Of a stretch of 35,366 nt of DNA, positions 24,990 to 33,919 are shown piece by piece (positions within the stretch are counted from its first letter, which is position 1; each line of letters starts with the position of its first letter). Source of the stretch: JBGPYM01 sp041493205 (lineage in GTDB: Bacteria; Bacteroidota; Ignavibacteria; UBA10030; UBA6906); the NCBI GenBank assembly GCA_041493205.1, contig JBGPYM010000005.1:1-35366 (forward strand), read 5' to 3'. The translations under genes and the position numbers were made by a program. The notes beneath the pieces were generated by a model. It was not told the origin of the DNA. It did no database searches and saw nothing but the letters and a program-made list of their open reading frames with translations.

Positions 24990-26389
24990 AGTTCACCGCC
25001 CGCGATCTGTCACATGTGCCCCGAAAGCGATTCCTGAATGCGGGAGCGCTGTCAGGAAAGTCGATCCGCGGCGTTTCCACTGATTCCCGCACCACGGCCG
25101 CAGGCGAACTTTTTGTTGCACTGCGGGGGGAAAATTTCGACGGGCATGCGTTTGTCGACGCGGCATTCGCGCGGGGAGCACTCGCCGCAATCGTCGACGA
25201 ATCGTATGCAGGCGCGCGGGAGTCGCCGCACCCGCTTCTGGTGGTGGAAAACACGACGAGTGCCCTGGGCGCGCTCGCCCGCGTGTATCGCGACAAATTC
25301 CGGCTGCCGGTGCTTGTCGTCGGCGGAAGCAACGGCAAGACCACCACCAGGGAAATGATCACGCAGGTGCTCAGTGAAAAGTACCGCGTGCTGAGCACCG
25401 AGGGGAACCTGAATAATCACGTTGGCGTACCCCGGACGCTGTTCCGGCTGACTGCGCGCCATGAGATCGCGGTGATTGAGATCGGGACCAATCATCCCGG
25501 TGAAACGAGACACCTCTGCCAGGTTGCGGGCCCGACGCACGGCATGCTGACAAATATCGGGAGGGAGCATCTCGAGTTCTTTGAAACCCTGGAGGGCGTT
25601 GCAGCGGAGGAAGGAGAGCTCTTTGCTGCTCTCCGTGCATCGCGGCGCGGGACAGGACTCGTCAATGCAGATGATGCGCGTGTTCGCGCGGCAGCGGCGG
25701 GCATGCGGAAGACGATCGGCTACGGATTCCGGGCGCGGGGTGCACAGGTGAGGGGAAGACGGGCTGCAACGGATGCAACGGGATGTGCGCGGTTCGAGTT
25801 CAGGACTCCGCGGATGAGCACATGGCTGGGCGTGCAGCTCCGGGTCCCCGGCGTGCACAACGCAACGAATGCTCTTGCCGCGATCACCGCAGCGCACGCG
25901 TTCCATGTGCCCCCGTTGCGCATGCGGGAGGCGCTCGAACGATTCCGGGCCCCGGGCAGGCGGATGGAGTCTGTGAGCATCGGCGGCGTGGCAGTGCTCA
26001 ACGACACGTACAATGCAAACCCCGATTCAATGAGCGCGGCGCTCCGCACGCTGGCGGCCACAGCCGGTCCGGGAAGGAAGATCGCCGTGCTCGGCGATAT
26101 GAAGGAACTGGGGGCACACGCCGAGGAGGCGCACGCGGCGGTCGGCCGCGAAGCCGCGAGCCTGAAGATTGATTTTCTCCTGACATACGGGACGCTTGCA
26201 CGATGGATCCACGATGCAGCAGGGATCCCCGGGGCACTCCATTACGACCGGAAAAACATGCTGGCGGAATATCTGGCAGAACTTGTGAGTACGGGAGACA
26301 CCGTGCTCGTCAAAGGTTCGCGGGGGATGAAGATGGAGGACATTGTGATTTTTCTGGAGGAACGCCGCGGCCCGGCGGTGCACACATGA
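24986..26389 (+). CDS. murF: UDP-MurNAc-tripeptide-D-alanyl-D-alanine ligase
   Basis: Adds D-Ala-D-Ala to the UDP-MurNAc tripeptide, the last cytoplasmic peptide step. It has 467 residues. Motifs are VSTDSRTTAAGELFVALRG, the P-loop VVGGSNGKTTTREM, NLNNHVGVPRTLF, EIGTNHPGE, NIGREHLEFF and the C-terminal VLNDTYNANPDSM with AVLGDMKELG and VLVKGSRGMKME. The start is GTG 24986 with GGGAG 5 bases upstream, overlapping the murE stop. mraY follows after 25 bases. The middle is notably Arg/Ala-rich (RGAQVRGRRAATDATG), consistent with the GC-rich genome. Confidence 0.97.
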   Translation: MKFTARDLSHVPRKRFLNAGALSGKSIRGVSTDSRTTAAGELFVALRGENFDGHAFVDAAFARGALAAIVDESYAGARESPHPLLVVENTTSALGALARVYRDKFRLPVLVVGGSNGKTTTREMITQVLSEKYRVLSTEGNLNNHVGVPRTLFRLTARHEIAVIEIGTNHPGETRHLCQVAGPTHGMLTNIGREHLEFFETLEGVAAEEGELFAALRASRRGTGLVNADDARVRAAAAGMRKTIGYGFRARGAQVRGRRAATDATGCARFEFRTPRMSTWLGVQLRVPGVHNATNALAAITAAHAFHVPPLRMREALERFRAPGRRMESVSIGGVAVLNDTYNANPDSMSAALRTLAATAGPGRKIAVLGDMKELGAHAEEAHAAVGREAASLKIDFLLTYGTLARWIHDAAGIPGALHYDRKNMLAEYLAELVSTGDTVLVKGSRGMKMEDIVIFLEERRGPAVHT

Positions 26390-26414
26390 ACCGTAAGACA
26401 CACGGCGCTTCGTC

Positions 26415-27539
26415 ATGCTCTATTATATCATAGACCAGATCGACCGTCTGTACCATGTGCCCGGTTTCGGGCTCATCCGGTATATCACGTTCCGGGCCGC
26501 AGCAGCGGCCGTCACAGCACTCATTATTGCGTTCTGGCTCGGCCCCAAGATCATCCGGAAACTGCAGGAACACCAGATCGGTGAAGCGGCGAAAGTGGAA
26601 GCGCCGAAGACGCACCTGGCAAAGGCGGGTACACCCACCATGGGAGGATTGATTGTCCTGGCCTCCGTCCTCGTGCCGACGCTGCTCTGGGGAAATATGA
26701 GCAACATGTACATCCTGCTGATCGTCTTTGTGACGGCCGCCCTGGGAGCCGTCGGGTTTCTGGACGACTACCTGAAAGTCGTGATGAAGAAGCCGAAAGG
26801 CCTCATCGGACGCTACAAAATTGTCGGACAGATCACCGTGGGCCTTGTTGTGGGAAGCGTCATCTACTTCTTCCCCGGCTGGATTGATCCCGATCTCTGG
26901 AAAATCAACACGTCGACAACCGTTCCGTTTTTCAAGAGCCTGGAATTTGACTTCGGACGCCTCTATATCCCGATGGTCATCTTCATCTTTGTGGCGACGT
27001 CCAATGCCGTCAATCTGACGGACGGACTGGACGGGCTTGCCATCGGTCTCGTCGCCATTGTCGGGCTCACGCTGGCTGTGATCAGTTACATTTCCGGGAA
27101 TGCGGTGCTGAGCAGCTACCTGACAATTCCGTTTCTCCGCGGCAACGGGGAACTCGTCGTGTTCTGTGCCGCCCTGGCGGGAGGTGCCCTCGGATTTCTC
27201 TGGTTCAATGCGTATCCCGCGCAGGTGTTCATGGGGGACACCGGGTCGCTCGCGCTCGGCGGGGCGATCGGCTGCCTCTGCGTGCTGATCAAGAAAGAAC
27301 TCCTCCTCCCGACGCTGGGCGGCGTGTTCCTCGCGGAGACGGCCTCGGTCATCATCCAGCGGATGTATTTCAAATACACGAAGCGGAAGTACGGCCAGGG
27401 GCGCCGGGTGTTCAAAATGGCCCCCCTGCATCATCACTTCGAGATGCTCGGCTGGCCGGAGCCTAAAATCGTGACCAGATTCTATATCGTGGCGATCCTG
27501 CTGATGATTGTCAGCCTCGCCACATTCAAAGTGCGCTAG
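26415..27539 (+). CDS. mraY: Phospho-MurNAc-pentapeptide transferase MraY
   Basis: Integral membrane enzyme that joins phospho-MurNAc-pentapeptide to undecaprenyl phosphate, giving lipid I. It has 374 residues with about ten transmembrane helices. Family motifs are KAGTPTMGG, GFLDDYLK, SNAVNLTDGLDGLA, NAYPAQVFMGDTGSLALGG and MAPLHHHFEMLGWPE (histidine-rich loop). The N-terminus MLYYIID is typical. No strong Shine-Dalgarno is visible. murD starts three bases after the stop. Confidence 0.98.
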   Translation: MLYYIIDQIDRLYHVPGFGLIRYITFRAAAAAVTALIIAFWLGPKIIRKLQEHQIGEAAKVEAPKTHLAKAGTPTMGGLIVLASVLVPTLLWGNMSNMYILLIVFVTAALGAVGFLDDYLKVVMKKPKGLIGRYKIVGQITVGLVVGSVIYFFPGWIDPDLWKINTSTTVPFFKSLEFDFGRLYIPMVIFIFVATSNAVNLTDGLDGLAIGLVAIVGLTLAVISYISGNAVLSSYLTIPFLRGNGELVVFCAALAGGALGFLWFNAYPAQVFMGDTGSLALGGAIGCLCVLIKKELLLPTLGGVFLAETASVIIQRMYFKYTKRKYGQGRRVFKMAPLHHHFEMLGWPEPKIVTRFYIVAILLMIVSLATFKVR

Positions 27540-27542
27540 GCG

Positions 27543-28922
27543 GTGAAGCAGAATCGAGACCTCCGCGGGCGGCGGTTCAGCGTGCTCGGCGCGGCGCGGA
27601 GCGGACTTGCGGTGGCCGGGCTCCTGCGCTCCGCGGGCGCGGCAGTATTCGTCAGTGACAGGGCTCCGGCGGAAACGATGAAGGCGGCCGCGCGCGCGCT
27701 GGAACAGATGGGTGCGGAGGGCGAGTTCGGCACACACTCTCCCCGCGTGCTTGATGCCGATACGCTTGTCATCAGCCCCGGGGTTCCAACGGACGCTCCT
27801 CTGGTGCAGGAGGCGCTGTCGAGGAAGCTCCCCGTCCTGAGCGAGCTGGAAGTCGCAAGCTGGTTCTGTTCCGCGCCGATCGTCGCGATTACGGGAACAA
27901 ACGGCAAGACGACAACCACCACGCTGCTCGGCAGGATGCTGACGGATGCCCGGGTGCCGTGCGTGGTGGCTGGGAATATCGGCACCGCGTTTTCACAGGT
28001 TGCTGCTGAGGCCGTGCCCGAAGGGGCAGCGGTGCTGGAAGTGAGCAGTTTTCAGCTGGACCATATCACGGAATTCCGTCCCCGCGTGGCGGCGCTCCTG
28101 AATATCACGCCGGACCATCTTGACCGGTATCAGCACAGTGTCGCTCGGTATGCGGCCGCAAAGCAACGGATCTTTGAAAACCAGGGACAGGGGGATGTTT
28201 TGATTTACAATCTTGACGATGAGGGTGCACGGGGGGCCGTTGAGGGCCGGGTTGATCCGGCGGTCGCGCTTCTCCCGTTCAGCACCCGACAGGTGCTCCC
28301 TGCGGGAGCGTTCATCGAGAACGGCCTGCTGACCGTGCGCGGGGAGGGAAGAAAGCACGACGTCATCGCTGCCGAACAGATCAGCATCCCCGGGGAACAC
28401 AATCTGGCGAACGCAATGGCGGCGACACTCGCCGCTCTCGCGCTCCGCGTGCCTGCTGCCTCACTCCGGGCGACACTGCGGAATTTCAAGGGGGTGGAAC
28501 ACCGGCTTGAATTCGTCCGCGAGGTGGACGGCGTCGCCTTCGTCAACGACTCAAAGGCGACGAACGTGGATTCCGTCTGGTACGCGCTCCGTTCGTTCCG
28601 CCGCCCCCTGGTCGTCCTGATCGGCGGGCGTGACAAGGGAAATGACTACACGCGGCTCATCGGTCCGGTCCGGGAACATGTCCGGGCCGTGGTCGCGATC
28701 GGCGAGTCGGCGGACAAGGTTGCAGACGCCTTCGGACCGGTCGTCCGGACCGTCCGCGCGTCCTCGCTCCAGGAAGCGGTGGACCGGGCGCGCGCGCTGG
28801 CTGTTCCGGGAGATGTGGTCCTCCTTTCGCCGGCATGCGCATCGTTTGACTGGTTCCGGGATTACGAACACCGCGGCACGGCATTCAAGGAGATCGTCCT
28901 CAGGCTGCAGCCGTTACAGTGA
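27543..28922 (+). CDS. murD: UDP-MurNAc-L-alanine-D-glutamate ligase
   Basis: Adds D-Glu to UDP-MurNAc-L-Ala. It has 459 residues. The N-terminal Rossmann-like part has VLGAARSGLAVAGLL and ISPGVPTDAPLV. The P-loop is ITGTNGKTTTTTLLG. Further motifs are GNIGTAF, LEVSSFQLDHI, LNITPDHLDRY, GVEHRLEFV, FVNDSKATNVDS and a late LLSPACASFDWF. The start is GTG 27543, three bases after mraY. ftsW follows after 7 bases. Confidence 0.98.
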   Translation: MKQNRDLRGRRFSVLGAARSGLAVAGLLRSAGAAVFVSDRAPAETMKAAARALEQMGAEGEFGTHSPRVLDADTLVISPGVPTDAPLVQEALSRKLPVLSELEVASWFCSAPIVAITGTNGKTTTTTLLGRMLTDARVPCVVAGNIGTAFSQVAAEAVPEGAAVLEVSSFQLDHITEFRPRVAALLNITPDHLDRYQHSVARYAAAKQRIFENQGQGDVLIYNLDDEGARGAVEGRVDPAVALLPFSTRQVLPAGAFIENGLLTVRGEGRKHDVIAAEQISIPGEHNLANAMAATLAALALRVPAASLRATLRNFKGVEHRLEFVREVDGVAFVNDSKATNVDSVWYALRSFRRPLVVLIGGRDKGNDYTRLIGPVREHVRAVVAIGESADKVADAFGPVVRTVRASSLQEAVDRARALAVPGDVVLLSPACASFDWFRDYEHRGTAFKEIVLRLQPLQ

Positions 28923-28929
28923 ACGGGCA

Positions 28930-30096
28930 ATGAAACAGGAACGCAACCATATCGACCTTGCCGTCTTTATCGCGGTGCTCACGCTGATGGTTCTGAGCCT
29001 CGGAGTTGTGTACAGCGCGAGCTCGACGTGGATGATGGAAAAATGGGGAGAGAGCGGCCGGCTGCTCGGAAGTCATGCGGCAAAGGTGCTGACCGGATTT
29101 GTGGCCATCTTCGTGTTCATGCAGATTGACTACCACAAGTATCGGAAGCTCACGAAACCCGCGCTGCTGATCGCCCTTGCGTTTCTGGCGGTCACGCTTG
29201 CAGTCGGGGGGGAAGTGAAGGGAGCCTCCCGGTGGCTCCGGCTGGGCGGATTCGGATTTCAGCCGTCGGAGTTTGCGAAATATGCACTGGTGTTCCACCT
29301 GAGTGTGCTCTTTGCGGAAAAGAAGGAACGGATCAGGGATTTCAAGACCGGGTTCGTCCCGGTGATCGTCTGGATCGGCGTGGTCACCGTGCTGGTGCTT
29401 GCGCAGCCGAACTTCAGCACCGGCGCAATGATCTTTGTGATCAGTCTTGTGATGCTGTGTGCGGGCCGGGCACGTCTGTCCCACATCGCCATGACCGCGG
29501 GCGCGTTGGTGCCGCTCCTGGCCGGATACATGTTGCTGGCGGATTACCGCATGCGGCGCCTCATGAGCTTTTTCGACGGGAGCGGCGCGCATACAAACCA
29601 CCAGCTGACGCAGGGCATCATCGGATTCGGGAACGGGGGCCTGCTCGGACTCGGCCCCGGGGGGAGCAGGCAGCGGGATCTGTTTCTGCCGGAATCGTAC
29701 GGGGATTTCGTTTTCTCCATCGTGGGCGAAGAATACGGATTGATCGGGACGCTCTTTTTCGTACTCCTCTTTCTGATCATCATGCTGCGCGGAATGAAGA
29801 TCGCCAAACACGCGCCGGACGATCTCGGGAGAGCGCTTGCGTTCGGGATCACCGCAACGATCACCCTGTATGCGCTCATCAACGCATGCGTGACGCTCGG
29901 CCTGCTCCCGACGACCGGCCTGCCGATGCCGTTCGTCAGCTACGGAGGCTCGGCGATGGTATTCTCGGCGGCGGCAGTCGGTGTGCTGCTGAATATTTCC
30001 ATGCAGACGGACCTCCACCCGCGGGCGGCCGGCGTACCGGATAGTGTTCGGCCGCTCGATCCGGTCCGGACTCCGGCTGTCGGGAAGGTCTATTGA
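28930..30096 (+). CDS. ftsW: Septal peptidoglycan polymerase FtsW (SEDS family)
   Basis: SEDS glycosyltransferase that polymerises lipid II at the septum with its partner FtsI. It has 388 residues and about ten transmembrane helices. Conserved features are VVYSASS in the first helix, KGASRWLRLGGFGFQPSEFAK, QPNFSTGAMI, the FGNGGLLGLGPGGSRQ loop with LPESYGDFVFSIVGEEYG, and PTTGLPMPFVSYGGSAM near the end. ATG 28930 is seven bases past the murD stop; a longer open frame upstream lies inside murD and is spurious. The stop overlaps the murG TTG. Confidence 0.97.
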   Translation: MKQERNHIDLAVFIAVLTLMVLSLGVVYSASSTWMMEKWGESGRLLGSHAAKVLTGFVAIFVFMQIDYHKYRKLTKPALLIALAFLAVTLAVGGEVKGASRWLRLGGFGFQPSEFAKYALVFHLSVLFAEKKERIRDFKTGFVPVIVWIGVVTVLVLAQPNFSTGAMIFVISLVMLCAGRARLSHIAMTAGALVPLLAGYMLLADYRMRRLMSFFDGSGAHTNHQLTQGIIGFGNGGLLGLGPGGSRQRDLFLPESYGDFVFSIVGEEYGLIGTLFFVLLFLIIMLRGMKIAKHAPDDLGRALAFGITATITLYALINACVTLGLLPTTGLPMPFVSYGGSAMVFSAAAVGVLLNISMQTDLHPRAAGVPDSVRPLDPVRTPAVGKVY

Positions 30097-31208
30097 ACTC
30101 CGAAGTGCCGACACTGGTTTTTGCAGCCGGTGGTACGGGGGGACATCTCTTCCCCGCAATTGCGGTGGCCGAGGAGATACGCCGGCGACGGCCGGATGCG
30201 GTGATTACGTTTATTGGAGCGCGCGGAAAAATCGAAGAACGGGTGGTGCCGGCACACGGTTTTCCGTTCACCGGCATACGGATCAGCGGGCTGCAGCGAC
30301 GGTTCTCGTTGACAACAGCTCTGTTTCCGCTGATACTGGCAGGGGCCCTGTGCAGGGCGTTCCTGCTGCTGCGGAAGTTGCGGCCCCGGGTCGTGGTCGG
30401 CACAGGAGGATATGTCTGCGCACCGGTCGTGATCATGGCGCAGGTACTTGGCATCCCGACTCTCGTGCAGGAGCAGAACAGTGTGCCGGGCATAACGACG
30501 CGCCTGTTGGCGCGGCGGGCCACCGAGGTTCACCTGACATTTGAGGGGTCCCGGCGGTATTTCCATCGTCAGGAAAACCTCCATGTGTCCGGGAATCCGA
30601 CCCGTGCCGTGCTCGGGTCGGCCACACGGTCGGAAGGCGCAGCGTTCTTTGGTCTCGACCCCGCGCGGAAAACGGTGTTGCTCTTCGGCGGGAGCCAGGG
30701 AGCTGAGTCGCTCAACGCAGCAATGCTTTCAGTTGCGCCCGCCCTTGCAGGCGAAGGAATTCAGATAGTCTGGCAGACGGGCATGCACGATTTCGAAAGG
30801 ATCCGGAACGCAATGCGTCCCGTGGAACGGGTGGTCCGGGTGTTTGCATTCATTGACAGAATGGAAATGGCATACGCAACCGCTGATCTTGCTGTCTGCC
30901 GGGCGGGCGCATCGACGATCGCCGAACTGACCCGGTTGGGGATCCCGGCGGTGTATGTACCATTCCCGTTCGCCGCTGCGGACCATCAGACGGAGAATGC
31001 CCGTGCGGCGGCGGAGGCCGGCGCGGCCATCCTGGTGGCAGACCGTGAAACAGCGGGACAACTTCCGTCGGCCATCAGATGGCTTCTCGGCGACACCGGC
31101 CGGCTCACGGCGATGGCAGAAGCCGCACGGGGACTCGGCAGGCCCGGCGCGACGGGCGCCCTGGCCGAAGCAGTGATGCGCTACGCCCGCGGGGGAACAG
31201 ATGACTGA
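30093..31208 (+). CDS. murG: Lipid II synthase MurG (UDP-GlcNAc transferase)
   Basis: Peripheral membrane GT-B glycosyltransferase that adds GlcNAc to lipid I. It has 371 residues. The G-loops are FAAGGTGGHLFPAIAVAEE near the N-terminus and LLFGGSQGAESLN in the middle; others are VGTGGYVCAPVV, LVQEQNSVPG and AVCRAGASTIAEL with PFPFAAADHQTENA in the donor site. The start is TTG 30093, overlapping the ftsW stop, with GGAAGG four bases upstream. Its 3' end overlaps the next small gene by 8 bases. Confidence 0.97.
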   Translation: MNSEVPTLVFAAGGTGGHLFPAIAVAEEIRRRRPDAVITFIGARGKIEERVVPAHGFPFTGIRISGLQRRFSLTTALFPLILAGALCRAFLLLRKLRPRVVVGTGGYVCAPVVIMAQVLGIPTLVQEQNSVPGITTRLLARRATEVHLTFEGSRRYFHRQENLHVSGNPTRAVLGSATRSEGAAFFGLDPARKTVLLFGGSQGAESLNAAMLSVAPALAGEGIQIVWQTGMHDFERIRNAMRPVERVVRVFAFIDRMEMAYATADLAVCRAGASTIAELTRLGIPAVYVPFPFAAADHQTENARAAAEAGAAILVADRETAGQLPSAIRWLLGDTGRLTAMAEAARGLGRPGATGALAEAVMRYARGGTDD

Positions 31209-31707
31209 GCACGAAAAGATATTCCGGTACAAGCTTGACTTCTATTACCAGTCGGCGCTGATCTACCTGGTCACGCTCATCGCGTACGGCGGCATTCGCG
31301 GAAATTTCGTCGAACAAAAATTCGAGTATGTGCTCGGCGATCCGATCATCTACGTCATCATGTTTTTTGTCCTGATGTCGCTGGTGACACTCGGTCTGAA
31401 TGCGCTGCGCAACCGGCGCCTCATCATCACCGCCGACACGATCATTTTCAAGCACCGGTGGCACGACCGCCGCGTGCCGTTTGCGGACATCGAATGGCTT
31501 CATATTGGTAGGGAAGCCCATGTGCAGACGGGCGGGCGCTTCCAGGTCATCGTGTTCAAGCTGCGGGGGCGGCGAAGGCTCTTCAGGGTTCGCGTTGGTC
31601 GTTACGAACGGGAGCGGGAGCTGGTGGCGGAAATGACCCGCATAGCGGAAGGCGTGCCGAGGCGGAAGCAGAGGCCGTGGCGGCGACGAAAGTTCACGGA
31701 CAGATAA
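31201..31707 (+). CDS. Small two-TM protein of unknown function between murG and murC, with PH-like soluble part
   Basis: I do not recognise this gene with certainty. It encodes 168 residues. Two hydrophobic helices are predicted at about 14-31 and 48-69. The rest is soluble and strongly basic. The section just after the second helix, RRLIITADTIIFKHRWHDRRVPFADIEWLHI, has the strand pattern and wording of bacterial PH-like (YdbT/YcxB-type) domains, in which a membrane-linked protein sets out 'this residue type gives that strand' before an aligned Ile-Glu-turn. The C-terminus is Arg/Lys-rich (RRKQRPWRRRKFTDR). ATG 31201 lies inside the murG end (8-base overlap), and murC follows 5 bases after its stop, so it is surely co-expressed with them. 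It is not a standard member of the dcw cluster. A role near membrane steps of wall synthesis is inference from place only. Confidence 0.85.
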   Translation: MTEHEKIFRYKLDFYYQSALIYLVTLIAYGGIRGNFVEQKFEYVLGDPIIYVIMFFVLMSLVTLGLNALRNRRLIITADTIIFKHRWHDRRVPFADIEWLHIGREAHVQTGGRFQVIVFKLRGRRRLFRVRVGRYERERELVAEMTRIAEGVPRRKQRPWRRRKFTDR

Positions 31708-31712
31708 CGACG

Positions 31713-33101
31713 ATGTTCTCCTCCATAAAAAAACTTCATTTTGTCGGCATCGGGGGGATCGGCATGAGCGGCATCGCGGAAATTCTTCTCGATCAGGGTT
31801 TTGCCATCACCGGATCGGACCGCGCACCGAACGACAATACGGAGCGATTGTCGAAGCTCGGCGCCACGGTGAAGATCGGGCACGCTGCCGGCAACCTGGC
31901 ACAGGACGTGGACGCGCTTGTGTATTCCTCAGCCGTCGGTCCCGACAACCCGGAGATCATGGAGGCGCAGAAACGGAAGATCCCCGTCATCCGCAGGGCG
32001 GAGATGCTGGCGGAAGTGATGCGCCTGAAGTACGGCATCGGCATCGCGGGGACGCACGGGAAAACGACCACCACGTCGATGATCAGCCTGGTCCTCATGG
32101 AAGGGGGGATCGACCCCACCGTGATCGTCGGCGGCAGGTTGCGGGGACTCGCGGGGTCGAATGCACGGCTCGGCAAGGGAGAGTTCATCGTCGTGGAGGC
32201 GGATGAATTCGACAGGTCCTTTCTGTCGATCACGCCGACGATCGCCGTCCTGACGACACTGGAAACCGATCACCTCGACTGCTACCGCGATCTGGATGAC
32301 ATCAAGTCGGCGTTTGTGCAGTTTGCGGCAAAGGTCCCCTTTTACGGCTTTGTGGTCCTCTGCATGGATGAGCCGGCACTGCAGGACATCATGCCGAAAA
32401 TCAGGAACAAGATCATTACCTACGGGCTGAACAGCCAGGCCGATCTTCAGGCTGTCGACCTGGTCCACCGGAAGAACACGACGCGGTTCATTGCCGTCCG
32501 TGACGGGAAGGACCTCGGGGAGATCGAGCTCCAGATACCGGGGAAGCACAACGTTCAGAATGCTCTTGCCGCCATCGCCGTCGGGCTGGAGCTCAAAGTC
32601 CCGTTTGCACGGGTGAAGGCGGGGATCGAAAAGTTCACAGGCGTTTTCCGGCGCTGGGAGGTGAAGGCCGAAGTGGACGGCGTGACGGTGGTGGACGACT
32701 ACGCACATCACCCGACGGAAATCAGAGCAACCCTCGCGGGCGCAAAGGCGGGATGGCGCCGGCGTGTGATCGCTGTTTTCCAGCCCCATCTCTACTCGCG
32801 CACGCGCGACTTCTATGACGAATTCGGGCGTGCATTCTTCGACGCCGATGTGCTGGTGCTGACAGACGTCTACCCTGCCCGCGAGGAACCGATCCAGGGC
32901 GTCAGCGGCGAGCTGATTGCCAACGCCGCCAAGGAATTCGGGCACAAACAGGTCCGGTACGTTCCCGACAAAAAGAGCGTACCCGCGTACCTGATGTCGA
33001 TCGTCCAACCGGGAGACATGGTGATTACCATGGGTGCAGGGGACATCTGGAAATTCGGGGAGGAGTTCGTCAGGAAACTCCAGGAGAAAAAGAAATCATG
33101 A
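31713..33101 (+). CDS. murC: UDP-N-acetylmuramate-L-alanine ligase
   Basis: First Mur ligase; adds L-Ala to UDP-MurNAc. It has 462 residues. Motifs are HFVGIGGIGMSGIAEILL, YSSAVGPDNPEI, the P-loop IAGTHGKTTTTSMIS, VVEADEFDRSFL, LETDHLDCY, and FRRWEVKAEVDGVTVVDDYAHHPTEI. The start is ATG 31713, five bases after the preceding gene's stop; an in-frame start further upstream lies in that gene. The stop overlaps the ftsQ ATG (ATGA). murB and ddl, which often follow murC, are not here. Confidence 0.98.
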   Translation: MFSSIKKLHFVGIGGIGMSGIAEILLDQGFAITGSDRAPNDNTERLSKLGATVKIGHAAGNLAQDVDALVYSSAVGPDNPEIMEAQKRKIPVIRRAEMLAEVMRLKYGIGIAGTHGKTTTTSMISLVLMEGGIDPTVIVGGRLRGLAGSNARLGKGEFIVVEADEFDRSFLSITPTIAVLTTLETDHLDCYRDLDDIKSAFVQFAAKVPFYGFVVLCMDEPALQDIMPKIRNKIITYGLNSQADLQAVDLVHRKNTTRFIAVRDGKDLGEIELQIPGKHNVQNALAAIAVGLELKVPFARVKAGIEKFTGVFRRWEVKAEVDGVTVVDDYAHHPTEIRATLAGAKAGWRRRVIAVFQPHLYSRTRDFYDEFGRAFFDADVLVLTDVYPAREEPIQGVSGELIANAAKEFGHKQVRYVPDKKSVPAYLMSIVQPGDMVITMGAGDIWKFGEEFVRKLQEKKKS

Positions 33102-33889
33102 GTACGGGCACCACAGGACGCGGAGCGGCAATTCCCCGCAGACGGTGGGCAACCGCACTGACGGCGCTCCTGGTCGTTACGGCTGCCATGCTCGCAGTCG
33201 GCGCAAATGCGTGGAAGCGCGAGCTCCGCGTCACGCGCATCCGGGCCGAGGGGAACCGCATCCTGACCGAACGGGAAATTATGAACATCGCCGGCATCCC
33301 GAAAAACGAACTTCTGTTTGCGCTGGACCTGAACGCGATCCGGCAGCGAATCGAGCAACATCCCTCTGTCCGGTCTGCATCCGTGAACAGGGATGCGCCC
33401 GACGGCATCACGATCACCATCGACGAGCGGGTACCGGTTGCCGCGATCGCGCTGGACCGCGTGCTGTACATCGATGCAGAGGGCGTCGTGCTTCCTCCCG
33501 GTGCGGCCGGTGAAGCTCCCGACCTGCCCGTGATCACAGGGGATCTCCCGGCGGGGACGTGTATTCCGGGAAAGCGGGTCACAGCGGAAAATGTCCAGGA
33601 GGCACTCGAGATCCTCACCACGGCGCGCATGATCGGCGACGACCTGTATCATCTGATATCAGAAGTCCACCTCGACAGAGGGAAGGACATTGTGCTTATC
33701 ACGGCGGAAGCGGGGGTTCCCATCGCCTTCGGTCACGGCAACGCCGCCATGAAGCTCCTCACTCTGGACGGATTCTGGAAACAGGTTGTGGGCGAACGGG
33801 GTGCGACAGACCTCCGGACCGTGGACATCCGGTTCGCGGACCAGGTGGTGGCCCGGTGGCAGAATGACAGTGATGTTGCGGCGCAGTAA
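33098..33889 (+). CDS. ftsQ: Cell division protein FtsQ
   Basis: Bitopic division protein that joins FtsL/FtsB and recruits the septal synthesis complex. It has 263 residues: a short basic N-terminus, one transmembrane helix (17-38) and a periplasmic part. A POTRA domain covers about 43-112 (LRVTRIRAEGNRILTEREIMNIAGI, then SVRSASVNRDAPDGITITIDERVPVA), followed by the FtsQ-type beta domain. ATG 33098 overlaps the murC stop and AGGAG lies about 12 bases upstream. Position between murC and ftsA supports the call; sequence similarity in this family is modest. Confidence 0.9.
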   Translation: MSTGTTGRGAAIPRRRWATALTALLVVTAAMLAVGANAWKRELRVTRIRAEGNRILTEREIMNIAGIPKNELLFALDLNAIRQRIEQHPSVRSASVNRDAPDGITITIDERVPVAAIALDRVLYIDAEGVVLPPGAAGEAPDLPVITGDLPAGTCIPGKRVTAENVQEALEILTTARMIGDDLYHLISEVHLDRGKDIVLITAEAGVPIAFGHGNAAMKLLTLDGFWKQVVGERGATDLRTVDIRFADQVVARWQNDSDVAAQ

Positions 33890-33919
33890 GCGTGTTCCAC
33901 TTTCTTCAAAGGATTGAAC

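Noticed and set aside
26310..27737. 475-codon minus-strand frame opposite mraY
   Set aside because: Antisense to a certain membrane protein gene; its very polar His/Asp/Arg composition is the mirror of hydrophobic codons.
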